Shown piece after piece: positions 51,959-62,900 of a stretch of 64,000 bases of DNA. The notes below the pieces were generated by a model. The model had not been told where the DNA came from. It saw only the letters and a program-made list of their open reading frames with translations, and ran no database searches. A program made the position numbers and the translations under genes. The stretch is from Isoetes taiwanensis. Lineage: Eukaryota > Streptophyta > Lycopodiopsida > Isoetales > Isoetaceae. The stretch lies in NCBI GenBank assembly GCA_021234155.1, contig JAJEKV010000010.1:11864359-11928358 (forward strand). The letters are read 5' to 3'. Positions within the stretch are counted from its first letter, which is position 1; every line of letters starts with the position of its first letter.

Positions 51959-53008
51959 ATGACCATCTCCTCCCGAAGAGCTAGCCCTCGCACTGTACAA
52001 AGGAGGACTCATGCTAAGCGTCATCGAAGTTCCTCTAAGGATAGCGCCGCTTCCTCACATTCAACCACTTCGGGTTCTTCCGGATCCTCGCTATCAGACA
52101 ATGACCATTCAAGGCGTAAGGATAAGGAGTACCGGAAAACCGTTGATACAGCCATCACTAGTATATGGAAAAACCTAAGTTGGCTCGGTTTGATGGGAAA
52201 TCCAGAGGAGGCTTGAATGCGAATCTTGGTTGGACGAAATGAAGGAATCGGGAAGTCCTATGGAATGACAGAGAAAGATCTGGGGAAGGTCGCCACCACG
52301 AACCTTACCGGAGCTGCCCGTATTTGGTGGAAGGGTTACGCCAGAGCTAAGCACCTGGACAGGAGCAGATGCAAGTTCAAGAAGTTCGCTAAGGCTTTTA
52401 AATCGCATTACGTGCCTCGTGCGCACAAATGCCAACAGATTCAGACCTTCTACAGGTTGGAACAGAAGGGCATGTCAGTGCAGGCCTACACTGACGAATT
52501 CATGCGTTTGAGGTTGTATGTACCAGGAATGAATGAGAAAAGGGCAGTAGAGGGCTACATTGAAGGGTTGGCCCCATCCATTAAACGTATGGTCAAGGCC
52601 ATAGACCCAAAATCAGTAGCAGAGGCGGAAGCTAAGGCATTAAGCCTTGAGGAAGACACGCCAAAGAACCAGTATCCGCGACCTGCTCCTTACTCGCAGC
52701 CACGGCCGTCCACACCTTACAAACCCCGTTCGCCAAGTCCGGGGCCCTCTCAGCACAATTCTTATGGCCGCCAGGAGAAGAAAGTCGCCTTTAGCACGCC
52801 AGATAAGCAGAACAATGCTGGTAAGGAAGTTCGGGGCCTCTTACAGTCCATTCCTAAAGAGGCCAGAGAACAGCTCCGCCGGGATAAGGCATGCTACCGG
52901 TGCATGAGGCCTGGACACTTCATGCAGAATTGTCCGTACGTCACGCAGACTGCTCAACTGGCCATGGCCGACCTGGATTGGGAAGATTTGGAGTCCAATC
53001 TTCGCTGA
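51959..53008 (+). pseudogene. gypsy gag with zinc knuckle
   Basis: An N-terminal Ser/Arg-rich part (51959-52216) ends at a TGA, and the frame resumes in the same phase at 52217 for 263 codons. The gag core reads LTGAARIWWKGYARAKH, FAKAFKSHYVPRAHK, FYRLEQKGMSVQAYTDEFMR, then a proline-rich spacer and the knuckle CYRCMRPGHFMQNC near 52890-52935. The knuckle has C-x2-C-x4-H-x4-C. Around 52170-52260 the expected frame slips twice. Confidence 0.85.
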
Positions 53009-54852
53009 GGACGAGGCTCCCGAAAGTACATTCATGGTGCGCCTCATATTCTTGCCGCTATAGAAACAGTAACGCCGAAAAAGTCAGCCTTCATTATTTC
53101 TACAATAGGCCAAGTAGACAAGAAGCCCTTCATAATTTTGATGGACACGGGTAGTAACGCATAATTTTGCTTCTCCTAGAATGGCCTGTGCACCGAAACG
53201 CGTTGAGATCCCCACCTAAGCCGGTCCACATTAGCTAGCGGTAAGATCGCACACACTCATGGCGCGTATTAACCCTTAAAATGCAGATTGCCAGGTGCAC
53301 CGGTTGCCTTGGGTGCCGAATTAATGGACATTGGCAAATATGATCTTATTGTGGGAATGGAGTTTTTAGCGTGCTGGGGCCCACATAGACCGTGAGAAAC
53401 GGAGGTCACCTTCAACGCCCGCTAATGGAGCACGTGTGACGATAAAAGGTGATTCATTACACTCCGCCATGCAAATCAATGTCAATAAAGCAGCCTAGGA
53501 AAAGCTATACGCTAGAATGAACTCCTTTGCCTCATTAAACTTGCTTCCATTGAGTGGGACTCCAAACAGTGACAAGTAATCGGCCTTACCATCGGACATT
53601 GCTACCCTTCTTCGAGAATTTAGCGATCTTTTTCCGGATGAGATCCACAAGCTTCCTCCTTTCGGAGGGTGGAATGTGAGATAACTCTTGAATCAGGTAC
53701 TAAGCCTACAAAGAAAGCCCCAGACCGAATGAGTCCTCGGGAGTTAGCAGAGCTTAAGAAACAGACTACAAGAGTTACTGAATTTGGGGTTTATTCGCCC
53801 AATGTTTCACCATTTGGGGCTCCTATTCTTTTGTCAAGAAGAAAGATGGCTCCTTAAGGATGTGTATTGATTATAGGCAACTCAATAAGCATACCATCAA
53901 GAATCGCTATGCTTTGCCTAGGGCGGATGATCTTATGGACCCGATTACAAGGAGCAAAATATTTCTCAAAGATTGATTTGCGCTCGGGTACCAATGATAA
54001 GGATTAAGGAAGAGGACATCCATAAGTCCTTTTTGGTGCGGATATGGGCATTATGAATTCAACTTGTCATGCCTTTTGGATTGACCAACGCCCACGCAGA
54101 AGCGTTTATGCGGTTGATGAATGACATCTTCCGCCAATACTTGGATGACTTTGTTGTCATTTTCTTTGATGACATTCTCATCTATAGTAAAACCTTGCAG
54201 CAACATGAACAACATCTTGATTAGCTTTGCAAAAGCTAAGGCGCATCATCGACTCTTTGCCAAGTTCTCTAAATGCAAGTTAGCCACTCGAGGGTAGACT
54301 ATTTTGGGCATATTATCTCGTGAAGGAATTGCTCTGAGACCGGCTAAGATAGAAGCAAAGAAAGGATTGGCCCATTCCAGCTAATGTTTGAGAGGTCCAG
54401 GAGTTTCTTGGGACTCGCGCAGGATATTATCGGAAATTTGTTAAGGATTTTGCAACAATTGCCGCACCTCTTACTAATCTCATAAGGCATGAGAAAGTAA
54501 AGGATTGGATGGAACATTGGAAAACAAAAGTCCAAGTCGGCTTTTCGAAGCTCAAGGATGCCTTAACATCCGCACGGTCCTTACCTTGCCCGATCCACGA
54601 AAAGGATAAATCAAGTAGCCACCGACGCCTAGTAAGATAGCTACTTGGTGGAGTTCTAATGCGGGAGGGGAGAGTTGTTGCTTACGATTCAAAGAAGATG
54701 AGCGATGCGAAAGCAGCGGCGATATCCTACCCATGACCAGGAATTGTCGGCGGTTGTTCGTGCTCTCGTATTTGGAGACACTACCTTCTTGGTAGAAGAT
54801 TTCAGCTGGATACGGATCATCGAGTCTCCGCTATTTATCCACCCCAAATAAA
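53009..54852 (+). pseudogene. gypsy protease, reverse transcriptase and RNase H, indel-rich
   Basis: The aspartic protease is recognisable (IISTIGQVDKKPF, LMDTGSN near 53145). RT blocks appear in several frames: [15 protein letters not shown] near 53863, FSKIDLRSG near 53967, MPFGLTNA near 54071, and [11 protein letters not shown] near 54160-54193, where most relatives have a V/I before DD. RNase H is only faint before 54850. Frame changes are so frequent that no long ORF remains. Order and spacing are those of gypsy pol. Confidence 0.8.
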
Positions 54853-55473
54853 TTGAATCTACGCCAGCGCAGATGGATGGAATTCCTCGAGGAATATGAC
54901 TTCGAGATTGTATATAAACCAGGGAAGCACAATGTGGTTGCGGATGCTTTGTCACGTCATCCCTTCATAACCCGCACCCATTGTAATGCCATTTCCACAC
55001 TCACCAGCAAGTTTGGGAAGCAAATAGAACAAACCTTGGCCACAGATCCCGAATTCTGTAATATTTGGGAAAGTTTGGGTAAGGAAGCCCGTACCGATAG
55101 AGAACGTGAAGCATTCCGTTCATATAAGAAGGAGGGCAATTTATTATATTACAAAGATAAGTTGTGTGTTCCAGCGACTTCAGGGGTGCGAAAGCTGATT
55201 CTCCATGATACACACAACAGCCCTATAGCAGGACATGCGGGTTTTATGAAAACTTACTTTAAGATCCGCTCCAGCTATTTTTGGCCTTCCATGAAGAAGG
55301 ATATTGCTAGGTACATCAAACAGAAGTGTCAGGTTTGTCAGCAAACCAAGGCTGAGCAATTAAGAGTTCCCGGGGAGTTGCAACCTTTGGATGTGCCCAA
55401 CGCCAAGTGGGAAGTCATAACCATGGATTTCATTGTGGGGCTTCCGCATACTCTCGTGGGTATGATGCCTTAA
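54853..55473 (+). CDS. gypsy RNase H end and integrase N-terminal half
   Basis: An uninterrupted 206-codon stretch starts with the RNase H end (RRWMEFLEEYDFEIVYKPGK, NVVADALSRH). It runs through the integrase zinc-binding region (HDTHNSPIAGHAG...YFWPSMKKDIARYI, CQVCQQTK) to the start of the catalytic core (WEVITMDFIVGLP, first catalytic Asp). It is cleaner than both flanks. Part of the element at 45172-58813. Confidence 0.88.
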   Translation: MNLRQRRWMEFLEEYDFEIVYKPGKHNVVADALSRHPFITRTHCNAISTLTSKFGKQIEQTLATDPEFCNIWESLGKEARTDREREAFRSYKKEGNLLYYKDKLCVPATSGVRKLILHDTHNSPIAGHAGFMKTYFKIRSSYFWPSMKKDIARYIKQKCQVCQQTKAEQLRVPGELQPLDVPNAKWEVITMDFIVGLPHTLVGMMP

Positions 55474-56274
55474 TGGTCGCGGGTCGACAAATTATCAAAG
55501 ATGGCTCACTTCACGCCATGTCGCACCACCGGACACCGCTTTCGCATTAATCGCCTTGCTCTTTGCAAAGGAAATTTTCAGGTTGCACGGGATGCCGAGT
55601 AATAATTGTATCGGATAGGGATCCTAAGTTTGTCGATTGCATTCTGGAAGGATTTCTTCGCCACCATCCGCACCAAGCTTGCCATGAGTACTGACCTACC
55701 ATCCTCAGACGGATGGTCAAACGAGCGTGTCAATCGGGATTATCGAAGATATGCTAAGAAGCTATGTATGGAGTAAACAAATCACAATGGGTAGGATTAT
55801 ATTTACTTGGTAGAATTAAGCCTACAACAATTACAAAGCGAGTCTTCTAGAATGTCTCCCTTCATGATAAATTATGGCTATCAATGTCTTACTCCGCACC
55901 GCGTGGCATAATCGTTTCTAAAGTGGAGGTCTCTCAACAACTCCTTCTAGAAATGCGAGGCCTTGGTGGAAGAAGTTGAGGGGGGGTTACTTATTGGTCG
56001 CGACGCTCGTCGCCGAAGAGTCTAGCGGATAAGCACCGAACCCCACGAATCTTCCAGTGTGGGCGAATCGTTTTGGCTTAAGACCAAAGTAAAACAAGCC
56101 AAGCTTAAAATTGGTAATCAGAAGAAGTTGGCACCGGATGATAGGCGGGCGTTTCGGGATTATGAGCGTGGGAGAACAAAGCATATTGCTTGGACTTGCC
56201 ACCCCGCTTGAAAATCCACAAGGTCTTTTCGTGTGAGTCTTAAAGCAAGCAACACACCCTGATCGGAGGAGGTT
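55474..56274 (+). pseudogene. gypsy integrase catalytic core, indel-rich
   Basis: Pieces of the integrase core (KMAHFTPCRT, VSDRDPKF-like, SQWVEYL-like and a MINYG-like block) can be followed only by changing frames every 20-60 bases. Many breaks are single-base gains or losses. Confidence 0.7.
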
Positions 56275-56667
56275 TTGGATACCCCTACCCTCCTAGAAAT
56301 GACTGAAGAGCAGCTGGAAATAGTGCCCGAAGCTCTTCTTGATCGAGCTTACAAACAGACCAGAAGGACTCAAATGTTGCAATACTTGGTCAAGTGGAAG
56401 CACTTACCAGTTGAAGATGCTACCTGGGTGATGAAGATAGACCTTGAGAAGCACTATCCGGACTTCATGCGGGAATCTCAAGGCCACACCATCAGCGATG
56501 CTATCAACCCCGCTCCCGTCGGTAAGCTTGAAGGCTTGATTGACCGAGAATCATGTTTTAGAGGGGTAGACGCATCGTATATGATAATAATAACCGATGA
56601 TGAGATCACCTTCGTGTTCTCTAGGACGTGGTTTATTGTTGATGTTGACATGACCGCGAATTGCTAG
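56275..56667 (+). CDS. gypsy integrase C-terminus with chromodomain
   Basis: An open 130-codon stretch. EEQLEIVPEALLDRAYKQT, RRTQMLQYLVKWKHLPVEDA and TWVMKIDLEKHYPDF is a chromodomain (LVKWK.LP...ATW) at the integrase C-terminus, the feature that defines chromoviruses and is thought to guide integration to heterochromatin. Confidence 0.85.
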   Translation: MDTPTLLEMTEEQLEIVPEALLDRAYKQTRRTQMLQYLVKWKHLPVEDATWVMKIDLEKHYPDFMRESQGHTISDAINPAPVGKLEGLIDRESCFRGVDASYMIIITDDEITFVFSRTWFIVDVDMTANC

Positions 56668-57198
56668 AAAGGCATCTAGTAAATAGAGCTGCGTTCATTA
56701 AGGCTATCTGAGGGGGAACTCCACCATTCCTTATGCCACAATGAATTACAAACCGTACACATGATAGATTCCCTTCTAGATATTTTTTCTTTTATTTGTA
56801 GGGGTGGTCCCTTCAACCACAACTTAATCATATTATTAACCTACGTATATATGGTTGTGTGCGAGGCGGTGAACAAGTCGTCACCGCCTTGTATAGAGGG
56901 TTGTTGATGACCCAACTTTTCCCCGTATTGGTTTTGTCTACATGCGTGATTTTTCTTTGTCGAATGTTTTAAATGGGACTTGGGTCCTAAACTTCCTTGA
57001 TCATAAGTTTGTATCGGGCACCACGGTGCTTGTACTTTGATATTTTAACTTCAATGTATTCTTGTCCAGAATTACTATAATCTCAACGTATTAATGCTAT
57101 ATTCTTAACTTCATTTTCTAATTGATTTTTACATTATATGTATTCAATTAGCTAACCCCAATCTTTGAGGGACAGCATTATTTTTAAGGAGGGGAGAA

Positions 57199-58813
57199 TG
57201 TGACGTTCCATGTGTTTATACGGTCTACTATACGGGACACGTACAAATACAAGCACGTCACTCCATAAAGGTACGCTACCATGGGGGTATGGGAACTTAA
57301 TTGCAACCTAGGGGGTTACCTTAAAAAGGATTAAATTAGCTATGCTAATTTAACACATTAATAATAATAACCTATAACCTAGGAAATTAGGCTAATTACC
57401 ATTTGGGAAGGCGCCACCTGCCCCAATCGATTGGGCAGCATGGGGATTGCCAAGTTTGGATCCCAACTTGACCCCTATCCCTGGGATTGACTCCTGAAGA
57501 TCGACCAAGGAAGGCCAGGAGCTGGGCGCCATCATACACTTGCAGAAGCTCACCATAACAGTCGTCCCTGTGAAGTAACAGCTGAATTCTCAACTCCCAG
57601 AAGATGGAGGCGCCCCATGGAAAACCAGTCCAGCCCAATTCAGGTAGGTGGCTATGTGAATTCTAGATAACACTTGGTTGTGTCCGTCTCTCTCTGTTCT
57701 CTTTGTGAATCAGTCATAGAAACTAACCCTTGATTGTACAAACAAGTTCTCTTTATATTCAATTCTTGGTCTTACTCTGAAAGGATGGATTGTTAGTTCC
57801 TTGTTTAATCGACTCAAAACTTGGGGGATTACTACGGGGGTAGAGGCCTCTGCAGGTGTATTGTAGTATGCTCCTAGATAGCATACTCAGAGTCCCATTA
57901 GTTGCGAGCGTGCACAAGAACCCACCGGGTCCTAGATGCTATGGTGCGGCTTAGCACCGGACAAGGAACACAGTGGTGACATGAGGGGTTGGGTCTTGCA
58001 TGAGCATACAAGGCTCCCGAGACTCCTCTGATGGGCTAGGCGATGGCAGCCTGGTCACGTTGAGGGCGGGCATGGGTGCGACACTCCACTGGGTGTAGAG
58101 GTGTGATCCGTATGGAGCACCATGCACTTTGAGTAGATTTAGGGTGAGTAAGTTCTGCACGGATGGGGGGTCGCCGATGCGGCGCGTATTCTCTAGCTCA
58201 CCCATGGAACCCTTGTGATTACGGAAGGGGACGCCTCCCAGGCCGCCTCATCGGACCCAGCGCCATGAAACGGAGTAGGCTCGAGAGGGTGATGCCCCCG
58301 AGTTTGCGTCTCAGGAAGGCTATAGCAAAGCCATAGCATGAATTGACCCATCCGCAAAGTGTGCAGGAGGAGGGGCGGATGGAGTGGACAACCCTAGCCA
58401 ATGCTCTATGCCGCTAACGCCATGCCAAGACCCGGTCTGCTGATCTCTTGAGGCCCACCCGTCGGTCGATCCTCACGGAGTCTCGTAGGGGGTAGAACAC
58501 GGGTTACGGGTGTTTTCGTAGGATTAGATGCATATTCTACGCCGTTGGTATGTTAGATGGATGCGCCACCCTTCGTGGTGGTTATTTATGTATATTCATG
58601 CTGTGTGCTAACCCTTGTATTCATGCTTCCGCGACGTAGGAGTCCCACTGAAGGCGTGGGCCGAATGACCCCTTCGTGTCCTTCTTTCGGGCCTCATTTC
58701 ATAGATGGCCTGAAATAGACGGAGGGCCCTGCTCATGTGAGATGATTGCCATGGGAGGGGAAAGTCCCCGTATGTATACGTCCGAGGGTCGTATATATTC
58801 TGGGAGCGTCACA
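57199..58813 (+). repeat. 3' LTR of the gypsy element
   Basis: This 1.6 kb repeat starts right after the purine tract and ends CGTCACA, followed by GATAT. It differs from the 5' LTR at scattered short clusters of substitutions and indels. Confidence 0.92.
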
Positions 58814-58818
58814 GATAT

Positions 58819-58960
58819 CAAGTAACTTTGTGGCCTTGTCATGCAGAAGTACCTTCCATGAATAGTACAAAATACAGGGTGGGGGAGGACTACACAAAGG
58901 AATGCACTTTTGGCAGCCTACTGGAACCCTTGATGCTAAGACGAATGTGTCTAACAATAG
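58819..58960 (-). pseudogene. LINE remnant, 5' continuation across the gypsy insertion
   Basis: Joining this to 45171 across the GATAT duplication gives a minus-strand reading IHGRYFCMTRP, then SSPLRDEIIKVLQKHFLDG leading into SMSRRINVARC. It shows the LINE copy was already there when the gypsy element arrived. Confidence 0.5.
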
Positions 58961-60127
58961 CTTAGCATTATAAAGATTCTCAGCCTCAGCAAATAAGAAC
59001 AGAAAGATCTAACTTTCTTATACAATGCAAATTCATTTCTTTAATCACATATATGTTATAAATTGAGTTGATGTATTTACACCTAAATTTGTACTCATGG
59101 AAATTGCATGGCATGTCCTAAATGTCTATGCCCAAAGGAGTTAGACATGGCTTATGAACAAGATTGCTTTCAAAACATCATTGTTGTATTTGAGCAAAAA
59201 GTAGTATATTTAAATACCCTTTCTGCAAATTCTTACTACAAGTAAGAGTTTTGCATTCAATCATTCCATACTACAATATGTGGGTATAGGAAACTCATTA
59301 GTTCTACATTGTTTGCAAGTTTGATTTAAGAGTGAATACATTGGATTGTCCATAATAAAACTTGGAGCTTGGGCATCACAACGAATTTCATTTGTACTTT
59401 TGTATGCTTTTTAAGATTGGTTTCTTAGGTTGGGTTCACATGTGCCATCACAACCATCACCATCTGTAAAATGTCTTGCCCTTCCATCACCGACTATCAC
59501 AAATTTGCACATGGTATAACATGGCCCCTCTCCGGCGGCTGTCTCATATGAATCAGCTCTTATGATTTTGTTGTTGTATTCATGTGAAGATACTAAGCAA
59601 TATTTCTAAAATGCACCCCATCCTAGCCATTGATTCTAATTTTGTAATTCTATATTTCTAATGGTATATGCATGTATATATTTTGGTATATAAAGAACAT
59701 GAAATGCATGGAGATCTTATTCACATTTATTTTAGGATTTCTTGTAAAAACCACATTGACGGAGTTCATGTAACCAAGCATTAGAGCAACGAGTTGCAAT
59801 CATGCAAATTTGAGCAATGAAGCGTTAAAAAAATTGGCAATGAAGCTTCTTCAAATATGAGGAAGTGGGTGTAAGAGCAAGACGAATTTGTAGCATCGTG
59901 GCACTGCCTCAACATATCCCTCTTTCTATGTCATGACAACTATATAATAGATTAAGATCAATATAAAGGCATCAAACTGCAGACTATTTTTAGATTTTTA
60001 GAAGACAGCTTCAAGATTCATCATCTAAAAACATGACACCAAAACTAAAAGTGTTTCAGAACTTTTAGGACCTTCCACCGGAGTTGAAAAGATACTATAG
60101 TTTATGTTGCAATTGGAAAAATATTGA
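58961..60127. other. AT-rich stretch with a dispersed repeat
   Basis: No gene was recognised. The segment about 59560-59640 (GTTGTTGTATTC, ACTAA..A.TATTTCTA, ATGCACC, CCATTGATT) is a diverged copy of 33855-33935, so it belongs to some repeat family. Confidence 0.45.
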
Positions 60128-60202
60128 TTACGTTGTAGGAGGGGGAGGAGAAGGCGAAGACTGGTTATTTTTGGTGCCTGCTTCCACAATCTTCTGAATT
60201 TC
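60128..60202 (-). CDS. Terminal exon of an unidentified minus-strand gene
   Basis: The acceptor TATTTCAG is followed by EIQKIVEAGTKNNQSSPSPP PPTT and a TAA stop at 60130-60128, 24 residues. A helical start and proline-rich tail look like a genuine C-terminus. Upstream exons lie to the right; a candidate start codon with exon MQADKTVDA ending at CAG/GTACAC lies near 63685-63655 but cannot be linked. The product was not recognised. Confidence 0.4.
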   Translation of the reverse strand, partial: EIQKIVEAGTKNNQSSPSPPPPTT

Positions 60203-62779
60203 CTGAAATAGAAGGTTTAGGATATATTCTCATCATACAAAAGGTAACAAGCATTAGCTTAAATAATATCCAGCTGCCTATTATGTTTGATATTTCATGT
60301 ACGCAATAGAGGTAAAAGAGAAATATAGTTATTTGCTAAAGAAAATTACATGTGTCGAATGAATGCATAAAGCGAACAAGTTGATAATATTTAGTGTGGC
60401 GCAGAACAAAATTTATATGCAGTAAAGATTCATGGGGTTGGCATAGGTCTAGATGGCCTAATTTATTTTTAACCTAGGTTATTCTTCAATGGCTCAAAAG
60501 CCTTATATGGAAGTAGACATTTATATTAAGAATCTTGAAGAGGTTCGAGCCAAAAACATATTTGAAAATTAGGACAACCATTCGGCCCGAAAACACCAGA
60601 GATCGGTCCAGCTATGCGACCGAATCAACAAGTATAAACTAAGATGGATTGCTTGTGGTAATTATCTGGTTGTAGAGGATCATACATAGATCAATCAAGC
60701 GAGCTACAGTGTTTGGGTCATACCCAAATGAATAGCAATAACACTGTAGCAATATAATGGTCGGTTGTTAATTTCAATATTGATTGATTTGAAGACCTCC
60801 ATACAAATTAAGTGTTACATTGCTTTATCAAATTCGATTGTTGGATCGTGATCTTGATTAATTTGCCTTTGTCAATTTCCTTCAATATTTTTAAAAAGAA
60901 GTAGATGCCAATACTGTTTTGTTATACAAATAGAATAATCTTTGCAAAACTCTCAATTAGGTTAAGCAAAAACAATTTTGAACTCTGGAACTTGGTCTTC
61001 TGGCATAAATTCACCACCCAACTTGGCTCAGACTTGTGAACATTGCAAATAGGCTCATTGTGAATACGCTCTCTGGTTGTTCCAAATTCGAAGAATCTGT
61101 TAATCCAACTGGATAACTTCTCTAGAATACTCAAGCTTTGTGGAGTAAGGCTCTAACAATGACTTGGCTTTTAATCATCAATTTGAGTTTGGAAACAAGC
61201 TTCACTCTAGATTCTACGCCCATGGCTCATAGAATGAGGATGGTTCTATACCATGTAGCTTTTAAAAAAAGATTTGACTTTAGCTTAATTCTTACTCTAA
61301 TTCAGCTTTTATACCTAATTCAACTTGTGGCCAGACCTATCGGCCAGTTTCTGATCCATTCCAACATCTTCCGATGTCTTTTGCTTAATCGGGTCGCTAC
61401 TACTATAGTAACCAACCGCATCATACTTGGTTTACAATTTTAAATGTTTACTAGTATTCTAAGGTTAGTTGGATAGCTTTTCCAAGGTTCATAACTTATA
61501 AACTATCTAATGTTTAAATACTTAGGTGCTTTTTTGCCAGGTTTTAAATCTGTATTGCATTTATTCTGTTTCTACAAGTCATCTAAGCCACAACACCGAG
61601 CTTGTGCCATAACAATTCCTTCTCATATCAACTTTTCTGGAAGCTAGTCACCTGACTATTTGCTTTGAAAGGATTTGCTACAGTTGGTAACTTACCATCT
61701 GCTTATAAGACGTTATACTTAGGATCTGATTACTTGTGTTGCAGATGCAGCTACTCAAGAGCAACATTTGATTGAAAAGAAACTCTTTCATTAACTCAAA
61801 TCTAATGAATACAACGCTCAATCAACTAGCATGTCATGCACATGCAAACATATTTACTTTACTTGTCTTTGTTTATCTAACCAATCTGAAGCAGACCCCT
61901 CTCATAAGCTTCTGTCGTTTCCTTTTCAAATTTGGTATGGGAACTTTTTTGTGCATCTTTGGTAAAACGAACATGGGTATCATCCTCTGGTTGCTCAGTT
62001 TCTGTTTTAGTATGTTTTGCTAGTTTTTAGCGTTAGCTCTTATAGTATGTATTTTGCAATTTTCTTTTTCTTTTTTATTCTGCACTGCAATCTAGATGTC
62101 CGTTCTCGAGCCATGTGTGCGACCAGATAAGAAACACTCTTCGCCCCTGTTTTCGTTCACCGGACCTGCTCGTCCTTCCTTCCTCTAGAGCTTGAAAAGC
62201 TTTGAGTTTCTCATTTGTTTAGAGTTGCAATGGCACACCGATTGCGTCTTTTAAAGCATTAGGTCTAGAAACCCATTGTTTGGACCAAAATTTACGCTTA
62301 TCATGCAGATATCAATCTTGTTAATTTGGAATTTTTCGGTTTGGCTAAAAATATTTTTGGAATTTTTCTTATGTTGATTTCCTAAGATTATGGGGGTTCT
62401 GACCGCCGAAAAAACTTTTGGATTGTCCAAATATCATAGAATTTTTCTGTATGATTTTCACTTCTAAGATTTCTATCCTTAATCCTGTCGATAGGGCATG
62501 CATGCATCTCGGTGGCACCTATGAGGATATATTCAAAGGGATTTTATTAGCGTGGGCAAGGAGAACATCAAGATTTTTCTTTTATACACAAGGAGTTTTT
62601 GGTTCTTTTCTTTTGGCGACCTAGGCTTCCATGTTGACCGGATGCAAGACAGTGAGAGCATGTCTAGAAGCGAGGCTATCATATTTTGGCATTACAAGCC
62701 GTTACTCCAGGAGCTTAAATGCTTATTGGGCAAGCCAGTTACAAGTTATGCATCAGACAAAACCTATCTTTGATAGAGT
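60203..62779. other. AT-rich stretch, no gene recognised
   Basis: Short open frames on the plus strand (61138-61443, 61772-62023) have hydrophobic, low-complexity composition and no motifs. They are most likely chance frames in introns or intergenic DNA. Confidence 0.4.
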
Positions 62780-62900
62780 TTTTTTTTGAAGGACGACAAG
62801 CTTTATTCACCAACTAATAACCGAGCAACATAAAATACAAAGGCGGGGATTATAACCTTGGTGGACAAAACCGATCAAGCGAGCACAACCACCGCCTATG
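62780..62900 (-). repeat. Possible retrotransposon or mRNA-like 3' end
   Basis: On the minus strand, GGTTATTAGTTGGTGAATAAAG, a few bases, then a run of A (the T run at 62780-62790) resembles a polyadenylated 3' end with an AATAAA signal. This fits a LINE tail or processed sequence; no coding part is recognisable next to it. Confidence 0.35.

Larger units (their letters stand above)
45172..58813 (+). mobile_element. 13.6 kb Ty3/gypsy chromovirus-like element
   Basis: Long LTRs lie at 45172-46782 and 57199-58813, with ends TGTGACG...CGTCACA. The target duplication is GATAT (45167-45171, 58814-58818). The primer-binding site TGGTATCAGAGCC lies at 46783-46795 and the purine tract AAGGAGGGGAGAA at 57186-57198. 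Order: very long leader, gag with zinc knuckle, protease, RT, RNase H, integrase, chromodomain, which is gypsy order with a chromovirus tail. Coding parts alternate between clean open stretches and indel-rich stretches, so the copy is not functional as read. The LTRs differ at many places, including indels. It is inserted in a LINE remnant and carries a nested TRIM. Confidence 0.93.
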
